Below are positions 53,680-63,772 of a stretch of DNA of 64,000 nucleotides, one piece after another. Every line of letters begins with the position of its first letter. The stretch's first letter is position 1. Made by a program: the position numbers and the translations under genes. The notes beneath the pieces are model-generated. The model was not told the origin of the DNA, searched no databases, and saw only the letters and a list, made by a program, of their open reading frames with translations. Source of the stretch: Yponomeuta sedellus. Lineage: Eukaryota > Arthropoda > Insecta > Lepidoptera > Yponomeutidae. The stretch covers positions 2,710,591 to 2,774,590 of the forward strand of contig OW203736.1 of assembly GCA_934045075.1 (NCBI GenBank). The letters run 5' to 3'.

Positions 53680-54330
53680 TTGTAGACTTTTAGTTCGGAT
53701 TTACTTACGGGTGTTGTTATATCGGAAAAGTCCGACCAGGTTTCGCTCCGATTCGCAGAGCTTAATCATGGTGAGCAGAGACGGAGCTCGCGTCGTCGGT
53801 TGCTTGTCTCACACTACAGGCAAGCGCGCGGCGCGCCCGCGCAGAGATAGGTGGGACGGGTGCCGACACAGGCTGCGGGGGATTCCCGCTGGCTTGCGCC
53901 GCAGCGCCTACTGCTTTCCCGTCGTCAATGCCACTAGGCATGATGGCACAGACACAGCTCACGACATCTTCGTTCTTGCAGTGTCGATTTCGATATTCAC
54001 TATCACTGCACTTTCGTAGAACCGGTTTCCAGGCCGGCGGAAGAGCCCATCCACTGTCTCTATTGAAATTCGGGTGGCGACTTATTTCAATAGCCTCGCG
54101 CATTTTTCGTGGCACATAAAACTTGTCTTTGGACAATACTTGTGCCTTATCGAAGCGGATAAAGTGACTTGTGTCCTGGGTTAACGCGTGTTCTGCTACC
54201 GCCGAGCCATTGATTTTTCGGTTTTTCATACAGCGTATGTGCTCCGAAATTATGACCGAGATGTTTCGTTGTGTCTCACCTATGTAACAATAACAACACC
54301 CGTAAGTAAATCCGAACTAAAAGTCTACAA
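53680..54330 (-). pseudogene. Penelope-like GIY-YIG end in a foldback
   Basis: The minus strand reads YCYIGETQRNISVIISEHI, KNRKINGSAVAEHALTQDTS, HFIRFDKAQVLS, FYVPRKMREAIEISRHPNFN, then GWALPPAWKPVL, the second half of a Penelope GIY-YIG nuclease, continuing open into low-complexity sequence. It is bounded by a 41-base inverted repeat (53680-53720 and 54290-54330). RT is missing. Confidence 0.9.
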
Positions 54331-54560
54331 AAGCAGACTTGCTATGGGACGGTCATTTTAGGATCCTATTTTGGATTGTTCTGCATTTGATCCGTTTTGT
54401 AAAAGGTTGTGGTAACCCCCCAGCACTGTTATATTTATCATTTGTTGTCAAATCAGATAATGCCTTCTTTATGTTTGCATAAACAGCACAGGCATCGTGG
54501 CGTAAGCAGTCCGATATTGACAATTAAAATTTAAAGAACTAAGAATTAAGAAAACATTAA
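54331..54560 (-). other. Short unidentified minus-strand frame
   Basis: RHDACAVYANIKKALSDLTT is open on the minus strand from about 54515 to 54345. Family not recognised; a TE remnant is likely from the surroundings. Confidence 0.3.
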
Positions 54561-54566
54561 ACTTAG

Positions 54567-54830
54567 ACGGCCTCGGTGGCGCAGCGGTTTAGCACGCTGA
54601 CTGTGCAACCGAAGGTCTCGGGTTCGATCCCCGGCCGGGTCAAACTAGGAAACGAACTTTTCTAGTTTGTCTCGGGTCTTTGATGTTATCTATGTATTTA
54701 TTGTATTAAATCTATCGTCGAGTTAGCACCTATATCACAAGTCATTTAGTTGTACTTAGTATAGGGCTAACGAGATCTGTGTAATATGTCCATGAATATT
54801 TATAAATGAATTTTTATTATTATTTAGATT
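54567..54830 (+). mobile_element. Lepidopteran tRNA-derived SINE (family C)
   Basis: Begins CGGCCTCGGTGGCGCAGCGG, B box GGTTCGATCCCCGGC, then TTTCTAGTTTGTCTCGGGTC and TGATGTTATCTATGTATTTA, and ends with a (TTATTA)-type tail near 54825. This arrangement is a well known SINE type of moths and butterflies and is one of the best clues to the host. The tRNA-like part is diverged in the D arm and no CCA or cloverleaf anticodon arm argues for a real tRNA. Confidence 0.88.
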
Positions 54831-54959
54831 ACTGAACTGCAGTGCGTAGCCCCTTAGCATTTTTATTAATAACAGCCCATTTTGATTTGCTTAATTTCGC
54901 ATTTGCAGTGACCAAAATGATATTAAAACATGTTAATTTAAAATAATAAATAATTAATA

Positions 54960-55515
54960 ACCTCGTCAGCCGAACACCCTAGATACCCCCTAACTGCCAC
55001 AGACACCTTGAAAAGCCCCACATACACACAGTCAGACACCCCCAGACATTCCACTCATGTCACTGATACAGACACCATCAACCGCTTCACCCATGATCCA
55101 ATAGACATCCTCACACATTCAACCCACACAATAACATCAGCAGACACCCTCGGAACATCTATTATTGATTCACCGACGCCTAAAGACACCCTTGAACACT
55201 CCACCCATGTCCCAGTCCAGTCAACAGCCACCATAGCACCAGGTATCGGTGGACAGGTTCCAATCAGTTCTAATCCAGTCTTACCTTAGCCCAGAAGAGC
55301 AAAAAAGAAAAAAAGTCGATGATTTCCTCCAAATGGAGGCAAAATCTCAAGCAATTTTAAAGGTACTTTACAGAATGTTCTTCCCTAGTAAGCTTTTGTT
55401 AATGACTAAATGCCTTATTAATATATTTTTTCTAATTTCAGGATATAAGCAATTCTCTTAAAATTAAAAATAAGATGGCTGCAGCAGAAAGCCGGAGGAA
55501 CCATTTAGCAAGGTA
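54960..55515 (+). pseudogene. Harb4 Myb-like accessory gene, 3' part
   Basis: Open from at least 54960: a Thr/Ser/His-rich linker (SDTPRHSTHVTDTDTINRFT) reaching a stop near 55289; then, in another frame, SPEEQKRKKVDDFLQMEAKS, donor AAG|GTACTT at about 55362 and an exon from 55441 (DISNSLKIKNKMAAAESRRN, donor AG|GTAATT). This matches the C-terminal helix of the Myb-like second protein of Harbingers. It lies opposite in strand to the Harb4 transposase. The DNA-binding domain itself is cut off by the SINE side. Confidence 0.5.
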
Positions 55516-56419
55516 ATTTCATTGTTGTCTTGTTACTTTCAAACAGTATAAGATATCATTCAATGCTAGTCCTCACAAAGAACTATATAAACAATTAAAA
55601 TAATTGTATGTGTCTCACTAACTGGGCTCTATCGGTTTTATCATATCCCATTGTTAAATGAAATTACAAATGAAACAAAGTAGTTACTTATAATAACATA
55701 TTATTACTTACGTACAAAATCAATGCACCAATTAATATTTTACTCAAAATATTGTCTAATTATGTTTGCTCTTCTATTTTGACCCGCTGTAACGAGCTGG
55801 TCGGGTTGCTCCTGTGTGGGATCCGGAGCCATCTCCGGCAGTATCCGATCAGCAAGCTCCATTGGTCACTGCAAAAAAGACTCAATTTAAGCACTCCAAT
55901 AGATTGGGGCAATTTTGTATTAATACCAATTTGATTACTAGTACATACCGAAAATGCTTCATAATATTATATAATGCGCAGCATGCGTAAATCATATTTG
56001 AAGCATCTTCAGGCTCATAGTGCAGGCTTCGGTCTATTCCCAAGCACCAAAACGTTCCCTTCAAGTATCCGTTTGTCCGCTCTATTAAATTCCGCGTGGC
56101 ACAATGCCAGTTGGTGTAGCGGGTAAAAAAGGTTCCGCATCTCTTATAGGAGTCATCAGCCATGGCTCGAAAGCATAGCCCGAATCCCCTGAAAAAAAAT
56201 TGTTTCCCTTGTTACAGATTGCGAGCACTACGGAACAACAAATTTCTTAACTGACTGTTCCTCTACTTTGCGTGCCGTCTCCTATCGGATGTCATTACCT
56301 AATTTTTTATTATTATAATGATTAGTAATAATAAAAAATATTTTAATTCCCTAATTTGTTGATTTTGTTTGTTAATTATTTATATGGCAATAATAGTTTT
56401 TATCTTTATCTTTTTATTT

Positions 56420-56655
56420 TTATTTTTTATCTCAGGCGATACATTCCTAATTTGTTATTAACATAACATTTACATACATGCACAGCTTCTGGCCCTACAC
56501 TAGAATACTCTGTGTCGTGGGAACCACAAACAGTGACATCACAAACATGTAAACATCTAAGACCTGGGGTTTTTTGTTCCCAGCCGGGGACCGAACCCGG
56601 GACCTCGCATTGTAGCAAGCTGCGTTAACCGCTGCGCCACAGAGGTCATTTTAAG
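56420..56655 (-). mobile_element. tRNA-derived SINE (family D) in Harb4 intron
   Basis: The head on the minus strand starts GACCTCTGTGGCGCAGCGGT, with B box GGTTCGGTCCCCGGC, and the tail runs out near 56420 in T-rich sequence on +. Placed between the two Harb4 transposase exons. Confidence 0.85.
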
Positions 56656-56939
56656 TTTTATTCCCACTTGCATACCTATCATTAAAACTAGGTCTTGATG
56701 ATGATTTCATATTGTAATTATTGAATTAAGTAACATAAGCACAGCCAACATACTTTATTCTTACCCAGCAAGTAATAACTTCCTATTCTCCTATCATGGA
56801 GCCTCTTTAATTCGGTTTTCACGTTAGAATTATTAAAAATATATTGGTCGTGGCACCTTCCAGGATAATTGGCGTTGACATTCAAAATCCTGCAGTCTGA
56901 ACCTGCTATCTGAAAGCAGCCCGTTAAGTCTGAAAATTG

Positions 56940-57090
56940 TTAGTGTTGACCCATGACGCCGCAGTATTAGCGTTTTTCGCGCCGCGCTGTATATAAACGC
57001 CGCGGCGTCGTATTTAACGCTGCCATATTTGTTGCATGCCAAGCATGACCGACATATTGAGCTAGAAGTCAGTAAGTTCAAGTGTATGAA
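56940..57090. repeat. GC-rich insertion in Harb4, possible MITE scrap
   Basis: TTTTTCGCGCCGCGCTGTAT and AAACGCCGCGGCGTCG interrupt the transposase between its first and second Asp regions. Base composition resembles Harbinger terminal arms. No target duplication was found. Confidence 0.4.
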
Positions 57091-57299
57091 GAGATCAGTG
57101 TATGGAGCTACAAGATCTCGATATGCCCGATCACGCTAAACCTCCACTGCTCTTACTAATTGAACATTGACGGTAGTGTCTCAATGACGGTTCCGGTACT
57201 GTGCTTAATGGACGATGGATGGCAGGCGGGAACATATGCACATGCGTGCAATCCACGCTCCCCAAAATATCAGGTAACCCATATTTGGCAAAAAACCCA

Positions 57300-57857
57300 G
57301 CTGCTACTTGCTCTCGAGCTGCCTGTGTTCAAGTTCGTCAAAATAGCTGTTAATGGTATCTTCATCGACTGCGGCTCTTGACCGTTTTATATTTTGACAG
57401 AGTCTTGATGACAAATGTCCTATATGCCTTTTAAGAAAGGATGTAGTCCAATCTAGACCAGGGAAGTTATTTTGAATCTCACTTCCCTTCTGCCAGTGCG
57501 ATCTAGATGAGCTTTTACAAGGCATCGTATGTCGTAAGTGGGTAGAGGAAAACCCCAGTCTCCAGCTAATGATATGCATTTTACTAAAATTACCTCCTCT
57601 TTTTCCTGAAAAACTGTTGGTCGTCCATATTTACCGACATTTTTTTTATTTTTGTGTCTGGACAATGTGGCCCTAGGCACTCCGAACTCATCAGCTGCCT
57701 TTCTTAAAGAGCGGCCTGAAACGACAGCATCCAATGCATTTTTTAATTGCTCTTTGGTATAATTGGCGTAAGGTCGCCCTCCAACCAGTTTTTTATATTT
57801 ACGCGGCATCCGCCCTGAAACAAAAAAATGTTTTAATAAATTACGATAATTGCCCAC
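57300..57857 (-). pseudogene. pogo-like transposase N-terminal part (pogo3)
   Basis: MPRKYKKLVGGRPYANYTKE, QLKNALDAVVSGRSLRKAAD, FGVPRATLSRHKN (psq/HTH domain), GRPTVFQEKEEVILVKCISL, then CLVKAHLDRTGRREVRF and, after a shift, NNFPGLDWTTSFLKRHIGHL with IKRSRAAVDEDTINSYFDEL (CENP-B-type HTH). The DDE core is missing: the sequence runs directly into Harb4 at about 57295. Confidence 0.85.
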
Positions 57858-57999
57858 ATTTGAATTTCTGGGGTAACTTGAAATGCCCTGGGGTAACTAT
57901 AAATACGTGTATCCGAACATATTTCGCACAAATGTTTATTTGGTTGACAGCATTGATATCCCAATGCACACATGTAAACAATAACATTTGAGGTTATCA

Positions 58000-59040
58000 C
58001 TTCAGTTAAAAAAAAAACACAAGCAGTTATCTTGAACAGTTTTTGTTAAACTCACAAAGTTATTCGTGGTGAGTTTTCGGTAACGTGAAAGCAAGAAAAG
58101 CAATCGAATTTTGCTAAGTTTCCAAAACGATAAACAAGTATTTTCACTTACTTTTGTGGAACTGCAGTCTTTGAGACGTAATTTGCCAAAACTTCTTCTT
58201 ATACTGGACGATTCGGTGTTGCCACAATATGACTTTTTAAAAAATCGGTCTCTTTGTCTCAAGTTAGCAGCCTATCTTAAGTAGACCCGTTTGACGGTGT
58301 TTTATCTCTTTCTCAATAAGACCGAAAACTCGATCAGGTGGAATGAATGAATGACCGGGAATGGGAAAAACTAGCTCGACTGTTCTAACATGATGCGGTG
58401 CCTGAGTTAACCATTTTGCGCACATGCCCATCATAATGCTGTTTTTGTTTTGGGCGCCGCATCCATCCGCCACCAGTCGAGCGGTTGTGACATTTTCATT
58501 GAACACTGTATTTTGAATAGACGGCCGATGCTATTTCATTTGCGCCTTTACGGTGTTCATCTTCGGTCCAGATATTCAACTTCACATTGTTTCTGTTCAA
58601 GGTATTTTCTGGTACTGATCTTACGGCCCCAAAATTGTTTGTATACAGTTGGCGACTGTAATCCGCCGCCTGATCTGATGTCTTAGGCAGGACTTGATGA
58701 AAACACAATCAAATCGTTCCTTTTTTCCTTAAGCAGTCGATAAAATGCTCTGGCATTCAGCATGTGTAATCTTTTCTCCGTCACTAAATTATTTTTTTCA
58801 ACTACATCTGTTGATTTATTTTTGCGTTCGAGTAGCTCATTGCATTTAGAGCAAGTGTCTGTACGAGGGGTCCCAAATCCCAGATTGTAATATTTGTTAA
58901 AAATTGATCGAAAGTAGCATTCCCGTACTTTTAGATGTTCGTTGCTCTGTATATCGTACATTCTCCACATCTTCTTTATGTTTAAAGTTGCAGATATTTT
59001 CGCGAAACGGTCGATCTGCAATAATGTGACTCTAAGCACG
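58000..59040 (-). pseudogene. DUF7869-like protein, second family member (copy 2)
   Basis: Minus-strand frames: LKVRECYFRSIFNKYYNLGF, TDTCSKCNELLERKNKS, then (frame change near 58700) LPKTSDQAADYSRQLYTNNF, NIWTEDEHRKGANEIASAVY, then (near 58500) RLVADGCGAQNKNSIMMGMC, VFPIPGHSFIPPDRVFGLIE. Known family members are annotated in insects as uncharacterised DUF7869 proteins. Shares D-G-C-x-A-Q-N and G-H-x5-D-x5-I-E with the gene at 60513-63288. 5' part cut at 59040. Function inferred only: perhaps a transposase. Confidence 0.7.
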
Positions 59041-59109
59041 TGAAGGATTCGATAAATCTTTTGACGGCTCTCAATCTATTAGCATTCTTAGCTGATGTGT
59101 TATGCTATA

Positions 59110-59583
59110 AATTTTTTTGTCAAGAAATGTTAAACATAGCATCCCAATCATATTGCAGCATGCGTACACTAGGTGAAGAATATAAACCAATAACAAAGTC
59201 TAGAACCTCACAATTCAATATCCTTAAACACAATAAATCAACCCCAGAAAAAGCAGCATTTACCTGAACAACTTCAACTCTTACACTTTGATGCACCAAA
59301 ATAGCTATGCCTCCGTAGGAGTTCCATCTGTCTTTTTGATACACATTATACTTAAGTTACTTAAGTCAATGATACTTAAATTACTATCCGGTTCCAACCA
59401 GGACTCTGTTACCACGGCAATATACACTTTTTCTTGTATTAAAATTTGTCCCGACACTAATAGTTTCGGGCGTAGGTTTTGAGCGTTCCAGTGAACTATG
59501 TTCAACACTGAATTATTAGGACTCTTTTTACCCATTTTGGAAAAAGATTGATGATAGTATCGGCCACTCGAATATCTTCTCAA
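59110..59583 (-). pseudogene. LINE ORF2 start: APE endonuclease N-terminus
   Basis: VLNIVHWNAQNLRPKLLVSG (N of motif I), VYIAVVTESWLEPDSNLSI (catalytic Glu), one frameshift near 59330, then RWNSYGGIAILVHQSVRVEV and DLLCLRILNCEVLDFVIGLY. Together with the ORF1 at higher coordinates it is an I/Jockey-type LINE on the minus strand, truncated at about 59110 by the DUF7869 copy 2 side. Confidence 0.88.
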
Positions 59584-59628
59584 CTATAAATTTCAGACCC
59601 CATTTCCATACTAACTTAGCACCAGCGA

Positions 59629-60095
59629 CTATCTTATCAGAGAACGTTGGGTATCTTTTAGAGCAAATAATATGTTAATTTTTCTGTAACAATTCTTTAA
59701 TCCCCCTTTCCGTGTGTTTGTTTCTTCTTCATTATCAGATTCGTAAGCCTCATGACCCTCGCTCTCCTCTTCCTGGTCCTCAGATCTAGTGGCGGACTCT
59801 GTCTCAATACGTTTCTTCATATTATCTCTTCGGGCATTTACCACTCTTATCTTCTTCCCTTCTGTCCCACTGGAACATCTGTCTTTGCCACCTCAGCATA
59901 ATTACGTTGGCTGGAGGAGTGCTCAGGTGTTTCAACTACCGAATTCTGTGTGTTCCTCAGCTTAGGGAAATCCGTCGCCTTTGGTATAGATTGTTGAGAG
60001 GTTGTTCCTGGTTGGTATGTCTTTGACGCCTGCTTGTATGTTACGGAAGACTCAGCCATGATCTCTCGTACCGTTCTCTCCTTAACATATCGTCG
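59629..60095 (-). pseudogene. LINE ORF1 C-terminal part
   Basis: Continues the ORF1 that begins at 63773-64000, beyond the inserted DNA element: RRYVKERTVREIMAESSVTY, KQASKTYQPGTT, then a frame change near 59850 and an acidic tail DQEEESEGHEAYESDNEEET. Spacing of about 45 bases to ORF2 fits a two-ORF LINE. Confidence 0.75.
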
Positions 60096-60512
60096 CTAAT
60101 ACTTCAACACCGCGAACATGCTATTAGACTACTTTTCAGGAGACGAAAAAAACGTTGTAATTTATTTTTTAGGATGAAATAAAATACCAAGTTAGTTTTT
60201 TCTTGCATATATTAACATTATACATGTGTGAAAATTCGCAAAACAGTAATATCTATAACACTTATTGAAAAATATCAGATAGGCGGTGTTGCCCCTCAAA
60301 TGTGGCAAATGTGTAGCACATAGGCGGTGTTGTACTTAACTTACTAGGAACTTTTATTCTTATTACCTATTATATATTCTCTAAAAACAACAAAAAATCT
60401 AGGCTAAAATTAAAAACAATCAACTCTTCTTGGAATGAAACAAAAATATAACATAACTTTGCAAAAAAATAATATTTATCTTCTCAAAAACATAAAAAAT
60501 CTTCCTTCAAAC

Positions 60513-63288
60513 CTAATGAGGTAAATTGTTATAAAAAGTATGGCAATCAGATGGCATTACTTCTTTGAGATCCTGTAGATGCTGCCACTTACGTTCTGTG
60601 ATAGGCAATCGTCTTTTATACAATCTTGGCAAAGTATTTATTGAGCTTTCTTGACATTTTGGGCGTTGTGGCAAAATCTTTGGCTCTTCATCAAAATCCA
60701 ACTTATACCAAATTGTTCCATCAGTTTTGTGTATAAGTACGCTGATATCAGTTACTGTTGGGTCGCCTCATTTTTTTCCAGGCCTTATGGACTTGTAAAT
60801 TTGATCCTCTGATCTCGAAAAGTCCGTGAAAAAATCGAAATCCAAATAATTTGATTCATATGGTTTGGGTTGAACTCTTGCTGCCTTGGTTATGGCACTA
60901 TACTGGCTGGGCAGATAAATATCTTGACCTCTGAGTTTCGACTCTATAGAGCTGTGTACAGAGTCACACTCCATTTGCGTGTGGCCCTTGACCAAAAATG
61001 TTTGTGTAATCTGGATATTATTTTCCATTGCTACTCTGAGTAAGGCATTGCTAAGATAGCTATTTCTATTTTGAGCACAGCATCCATCGGAATATAATAT
61101 AACTTGTAATTTATTCTTGTTCAGTAGATGTAGTATATTGTCTACAATGCAAGAGGCAAAGACGGATGCTTCAAGACCGCCATTGCTTTCATCAAACCAA
61201 TAGCATCTCACTTCATGGTTGGCCAGATTGTAGGTCGTAAAATTATGGACGCATAATTTGGTTTTGAAGTATAAAGCACTTGCTTGAAGACTGGGAGCCA
61301 TTTTTACTGCCTGAACATCCTGTGTCAAAACATGACAAGAGCCGCTACAAGCCAAACTTTTATCATTTGCTTTTTCAGCTCTGGCGCGATTTTTAAGGTC
61401 AATGTGTTTCTTCCAGGCCTCTTCGGTAACGTTACCAACCTTGTGTGCACAACAAAAGTCGCATTGATCCTTTTTTGGTCTGTATAAGCTCAAATTGCTT
61501 TTGAGAAACTCGTTGTCAAAAGTGCGACGACACAGAAAAGGTATCTCTTTTTCTTCACAGTCTTTTTTGTACACCTGATAAAGTTCCGATATATTGCGAA
61601 CACTCGGTTCAAGATAGAGCCTGCTGGATGACTGTCGACAATAGTGCGAAGGTAATTTAGGAAGTCGGTCAAAGAAAGCAGTCAATGAGCGTGTCTCTTC
61701 TTTTTTTTTAGGAGAAGTTCGTCTTCGCAGCGATGTTTCTGACTTAGGCGCAATGCCGTTTGTGGCTTTAGTTTTGTCAAGCCAGTATCTGATGAACCAC
61801 TCTGAAATACCAAGTGTGTGCAGGAACATACCTCGACAAACATGTACTCTCACCACATTCGAATTTCTGGACACTGATAAGTAGTACTCCTTAGTCTCAC
61901 TTTTTCGTGATGTCTCACTCTTTGTTACCTTTCGTTTACATGGCACTGCGGTAATATTTGAACTTACAAACTGGCGTCTTTGTTCCCAGGTCATAGTTTT
62001 CCAAAACTGATTGAAAATGCTTTGGCGTTCTTCCTCAGTAATAGTTTCACATCCACGAAGCTTAGATTTTTTGCATGTATCAGACTCACAGCGAGGACCC
62101 ATTTCTTTAGCTGGTTTAAGGGTGTCATGTGGTACTTTGAAATTACTGTTATTTTTACACTTTTTTTTTTTTTTTTATTTTTAATGCACTAACCCGTGCT
62201 AAGGAACAAATTTAAAAAACCTATTTAGAGGCTAAAAATTTCACCCATGCCGGGATTCGAACCCGCAACCTCTGGCTATCCGTACCAGCGCTCTACCAAT
62301 TGCGCTGGTACGGATAGCCAGAGGTTGCGGGTTCGAATCCCGGCATGGGTGAAATTTTTAGCCTCTAAATAGGTTTTTTAAATTTGTTCCTTAGCACGGG
62401 TTAGTGCATTAAAAATAAAAAAATAAAAAGTGTAATCATGTGGGTACAGTGATATCGTTCCGATGTTAAAACCTAACTGCAAAGTAGGTAGTCGGGGCTG
62501 TAAGTAATGCAATTTGCTTAAGTCAGATGTCGCTGCCTGTACGTAATACAGAGAATATTGTAAAGAGGTTCGAAATTTCACTGATGCCGTGAGTCGCCCA
62601 TTGCTCAATTGGTAGAGCGCTGGTACGGATAGCCAGAGGTTGCGGGTTCGAATCCCGGCATGGGTGAAATTTTTAGCCTCTAAATAGGTTTTTTAAAAAT
62701 ACTGTTATTTTTGTCAACTTTTCTGTCTCGCCGGTAGCCTAAATATGGTTTTCCTTCTTCTCTAAATTTTTTGTTTAATTCTCTTTGCCATTTCTTCGAA
62801 CTTTTATTCGCCTTGTTTTGTCTTTTTCTTGTACTTTGGGTAACTCCATGAAAGTTATTAGCTGTTGTTGGTAATAATTTGTCTTCTAGGATTGTAATTT
62901 TTGGTTTGTTTGGCATCTGCTGCAGTTTGCTTGTACTAGGAGTGGGTTGTGGTATGACAACTAAATCAGTATTTTGCTCATTTGAGTAATTTTTCTCCGT
63001 CTGTTCCATCACATTAGAATCGCCTGTAATTTGAATTTCATCCATACTGCTTATCCCACCAGGCAAATTATCACTCGCCATCAATTGCTCCCATCCCATC
63101 CCATCAGATTCTGGTCTGTTATCTGCAATCTCTTGGTTTTGTAGAGGAAGGTATCTAGAAATAATGCCTTGCTGAGTTAATTTACGTCGCTTCTTCTTCT
63201 TCATGTGTTTTATCTTAGCTAATTTGCATAATTCGTCAATAATTGAATCCTCACTTGTGGAAGAAGAGTTATCTGAATCACCAGACAT
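60513..63288 (-). pseudogene. DUF7869-like protein, putative transposase (copy 1)
   Basis: Start MSGDSDNSSSTSEDSIIDEL at 63288, behind a leader intron (donor TTTTG|GTGAGT near 63530, acceptor TGTTTGCAG near 63326). Acidic, then basic part (KKKKRRKLTQQG; RKRQNKANKSSKKWQREL; EEGKPYLGYRRDRKVDKNNS). After the SINE cluster: MGPRCESDTCKKSKLRGCET, ERQSIFNQFWKTMTWEQRRQ, CRRTFDNEFLKSNLSL, CDFCCAH, CHVLTQDVQAVKMAPS, VILYSDGCCAQNRNSYLSNA, VKGHTQMECDSVHSSIESKL. An in-frame TGA at 60768-60770 is followed by open sequence to 60513 (HTFYNNLPH). Family role unproven; mobile context suggests a transposase. Confidence 0.72.
62157..62699. mobile_element. SINE family A cluster: inverted pair plus third copy
   Basis: Flanked by TACTGTTATTTTT at 62144-62156 and 62700-62712. 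Copy i (minus, about 62160-62300) and copy ii (plus, 62301-62453) are head to head and complementary over about 130 bases through GTACCAGCGC and GCGCTGGTAC. Copy iii (plus, 62454-62696) follows after ACAGTGATA and includes the leader and tRNA-like part. The insert splits the DUF7869-like gene, which reads on in frame when it is removed. Confidence 0.92.
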
Positions 63289-63329
63289 GTCTGTTGTAAT
63301 GATGGTTTGATCTTGCCGAGCCTGCAAAC

Positions 63330-63735
63330 ACCGCGAATATGAGTCAAAGTTGCAATGGAAACACCGCGAATAAGAACACTTAACGTTACTGGTTCTTTAC
63401 TGCTTCAAACTAAAGTTATCTACACATTATTTATGCTATAAGTTATCTCCCTGTTATATCTTGTAATACTAACCAAAAGTTTTCACAGAAATCTTCAGAA
63501 AACCCATTAAAATAGATAAAAAAATACTCACCAAAACGCACTCCTCGAAAACACTATGGCGACTGCGCAGATTCGCGGTGTTAATGTCACAAACCGACCA
63601 ATGAGAACATACGCAGTGATACAATTTTTAGAATAATGGTCTCTTATTGGTGGAGAGTTTTAAATCTGATTAGTGGAAAAAACGCGCGGCAAAATTCTCT
63701 GTCCAATAGGTTCAAAATGTTTATAACGGTAAAAA
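63330..63735 (-). promoter_or_regulatory. 5' region of the DUF7869 transposon with repeated CACCGCGAAT
   Basis: AAACACCGCGAATATGA and GAAACACCGCGAATAAGA lie at 63333 and 63360, and ATTCGCGGTGTT at 63573. They repeat the terminal motif. They lie upstream of the ORF and may be transposase-binding or promoter sites (inference). Confidence 0.5.
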
Positions 63736-63772
63736 TGCATATTCGCGGTGTTGAAGTATAAACGACGATATG

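Larger units (their letters stand above)
55900..57290 (-). pseudogene. Harb4 transposase (distinct PIF/Harbinger lineage)
   Basis: Minus-strand pieces: QVAAGFFAKYGLPDILGSVD (first Asp, SVDCTHVHMFPP), an unrelated 150-bp stretch, GSDCRILNVNANYPGRCHDQ (second Asp), KTELKRLHDRRIGSYYLLG with donor at 56764, then after an acceptor at 56189 GDSGYAFEPWLMTPI and CATRNLIERTNGYLKGTFWC (Glu) to EPEDASNMIYACCALYNIM. The intron phase is consistent; frameshifts near 57100 and 56140. DCTH instead of DGKH separates it from Harb1-3. Confidence 0.88.
60096..63762 (-). mobile_element. DNA transposon encoding a DUF7869-like protein
   Basis: Inverted ends: ATACTTCAACACCGCGAA at the left (60099) and its complement ending 63759, with GCATATTCGCGGTGTTG at 63737. 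The inverted similarity runs outward to CATATCGTCG on both sides (60086 and 63772). GCGGTGTT words are repeated inside both ends. It splits a LINE ORF1 that reads on in the same strand on both sides. It carries one gene (63288-60513) interrupted by a SINE cluster. The superfamily is not known to me; no target duplication could be fixed with certainty. Confidence 0.75.

Noticed and set aside
55008..55289. Secreted Thr/Ser/His-rich structural protein
   Set aside because: No signal peptide. Position and the following exon suit the linker of the Harbinger Myb-like gene better.
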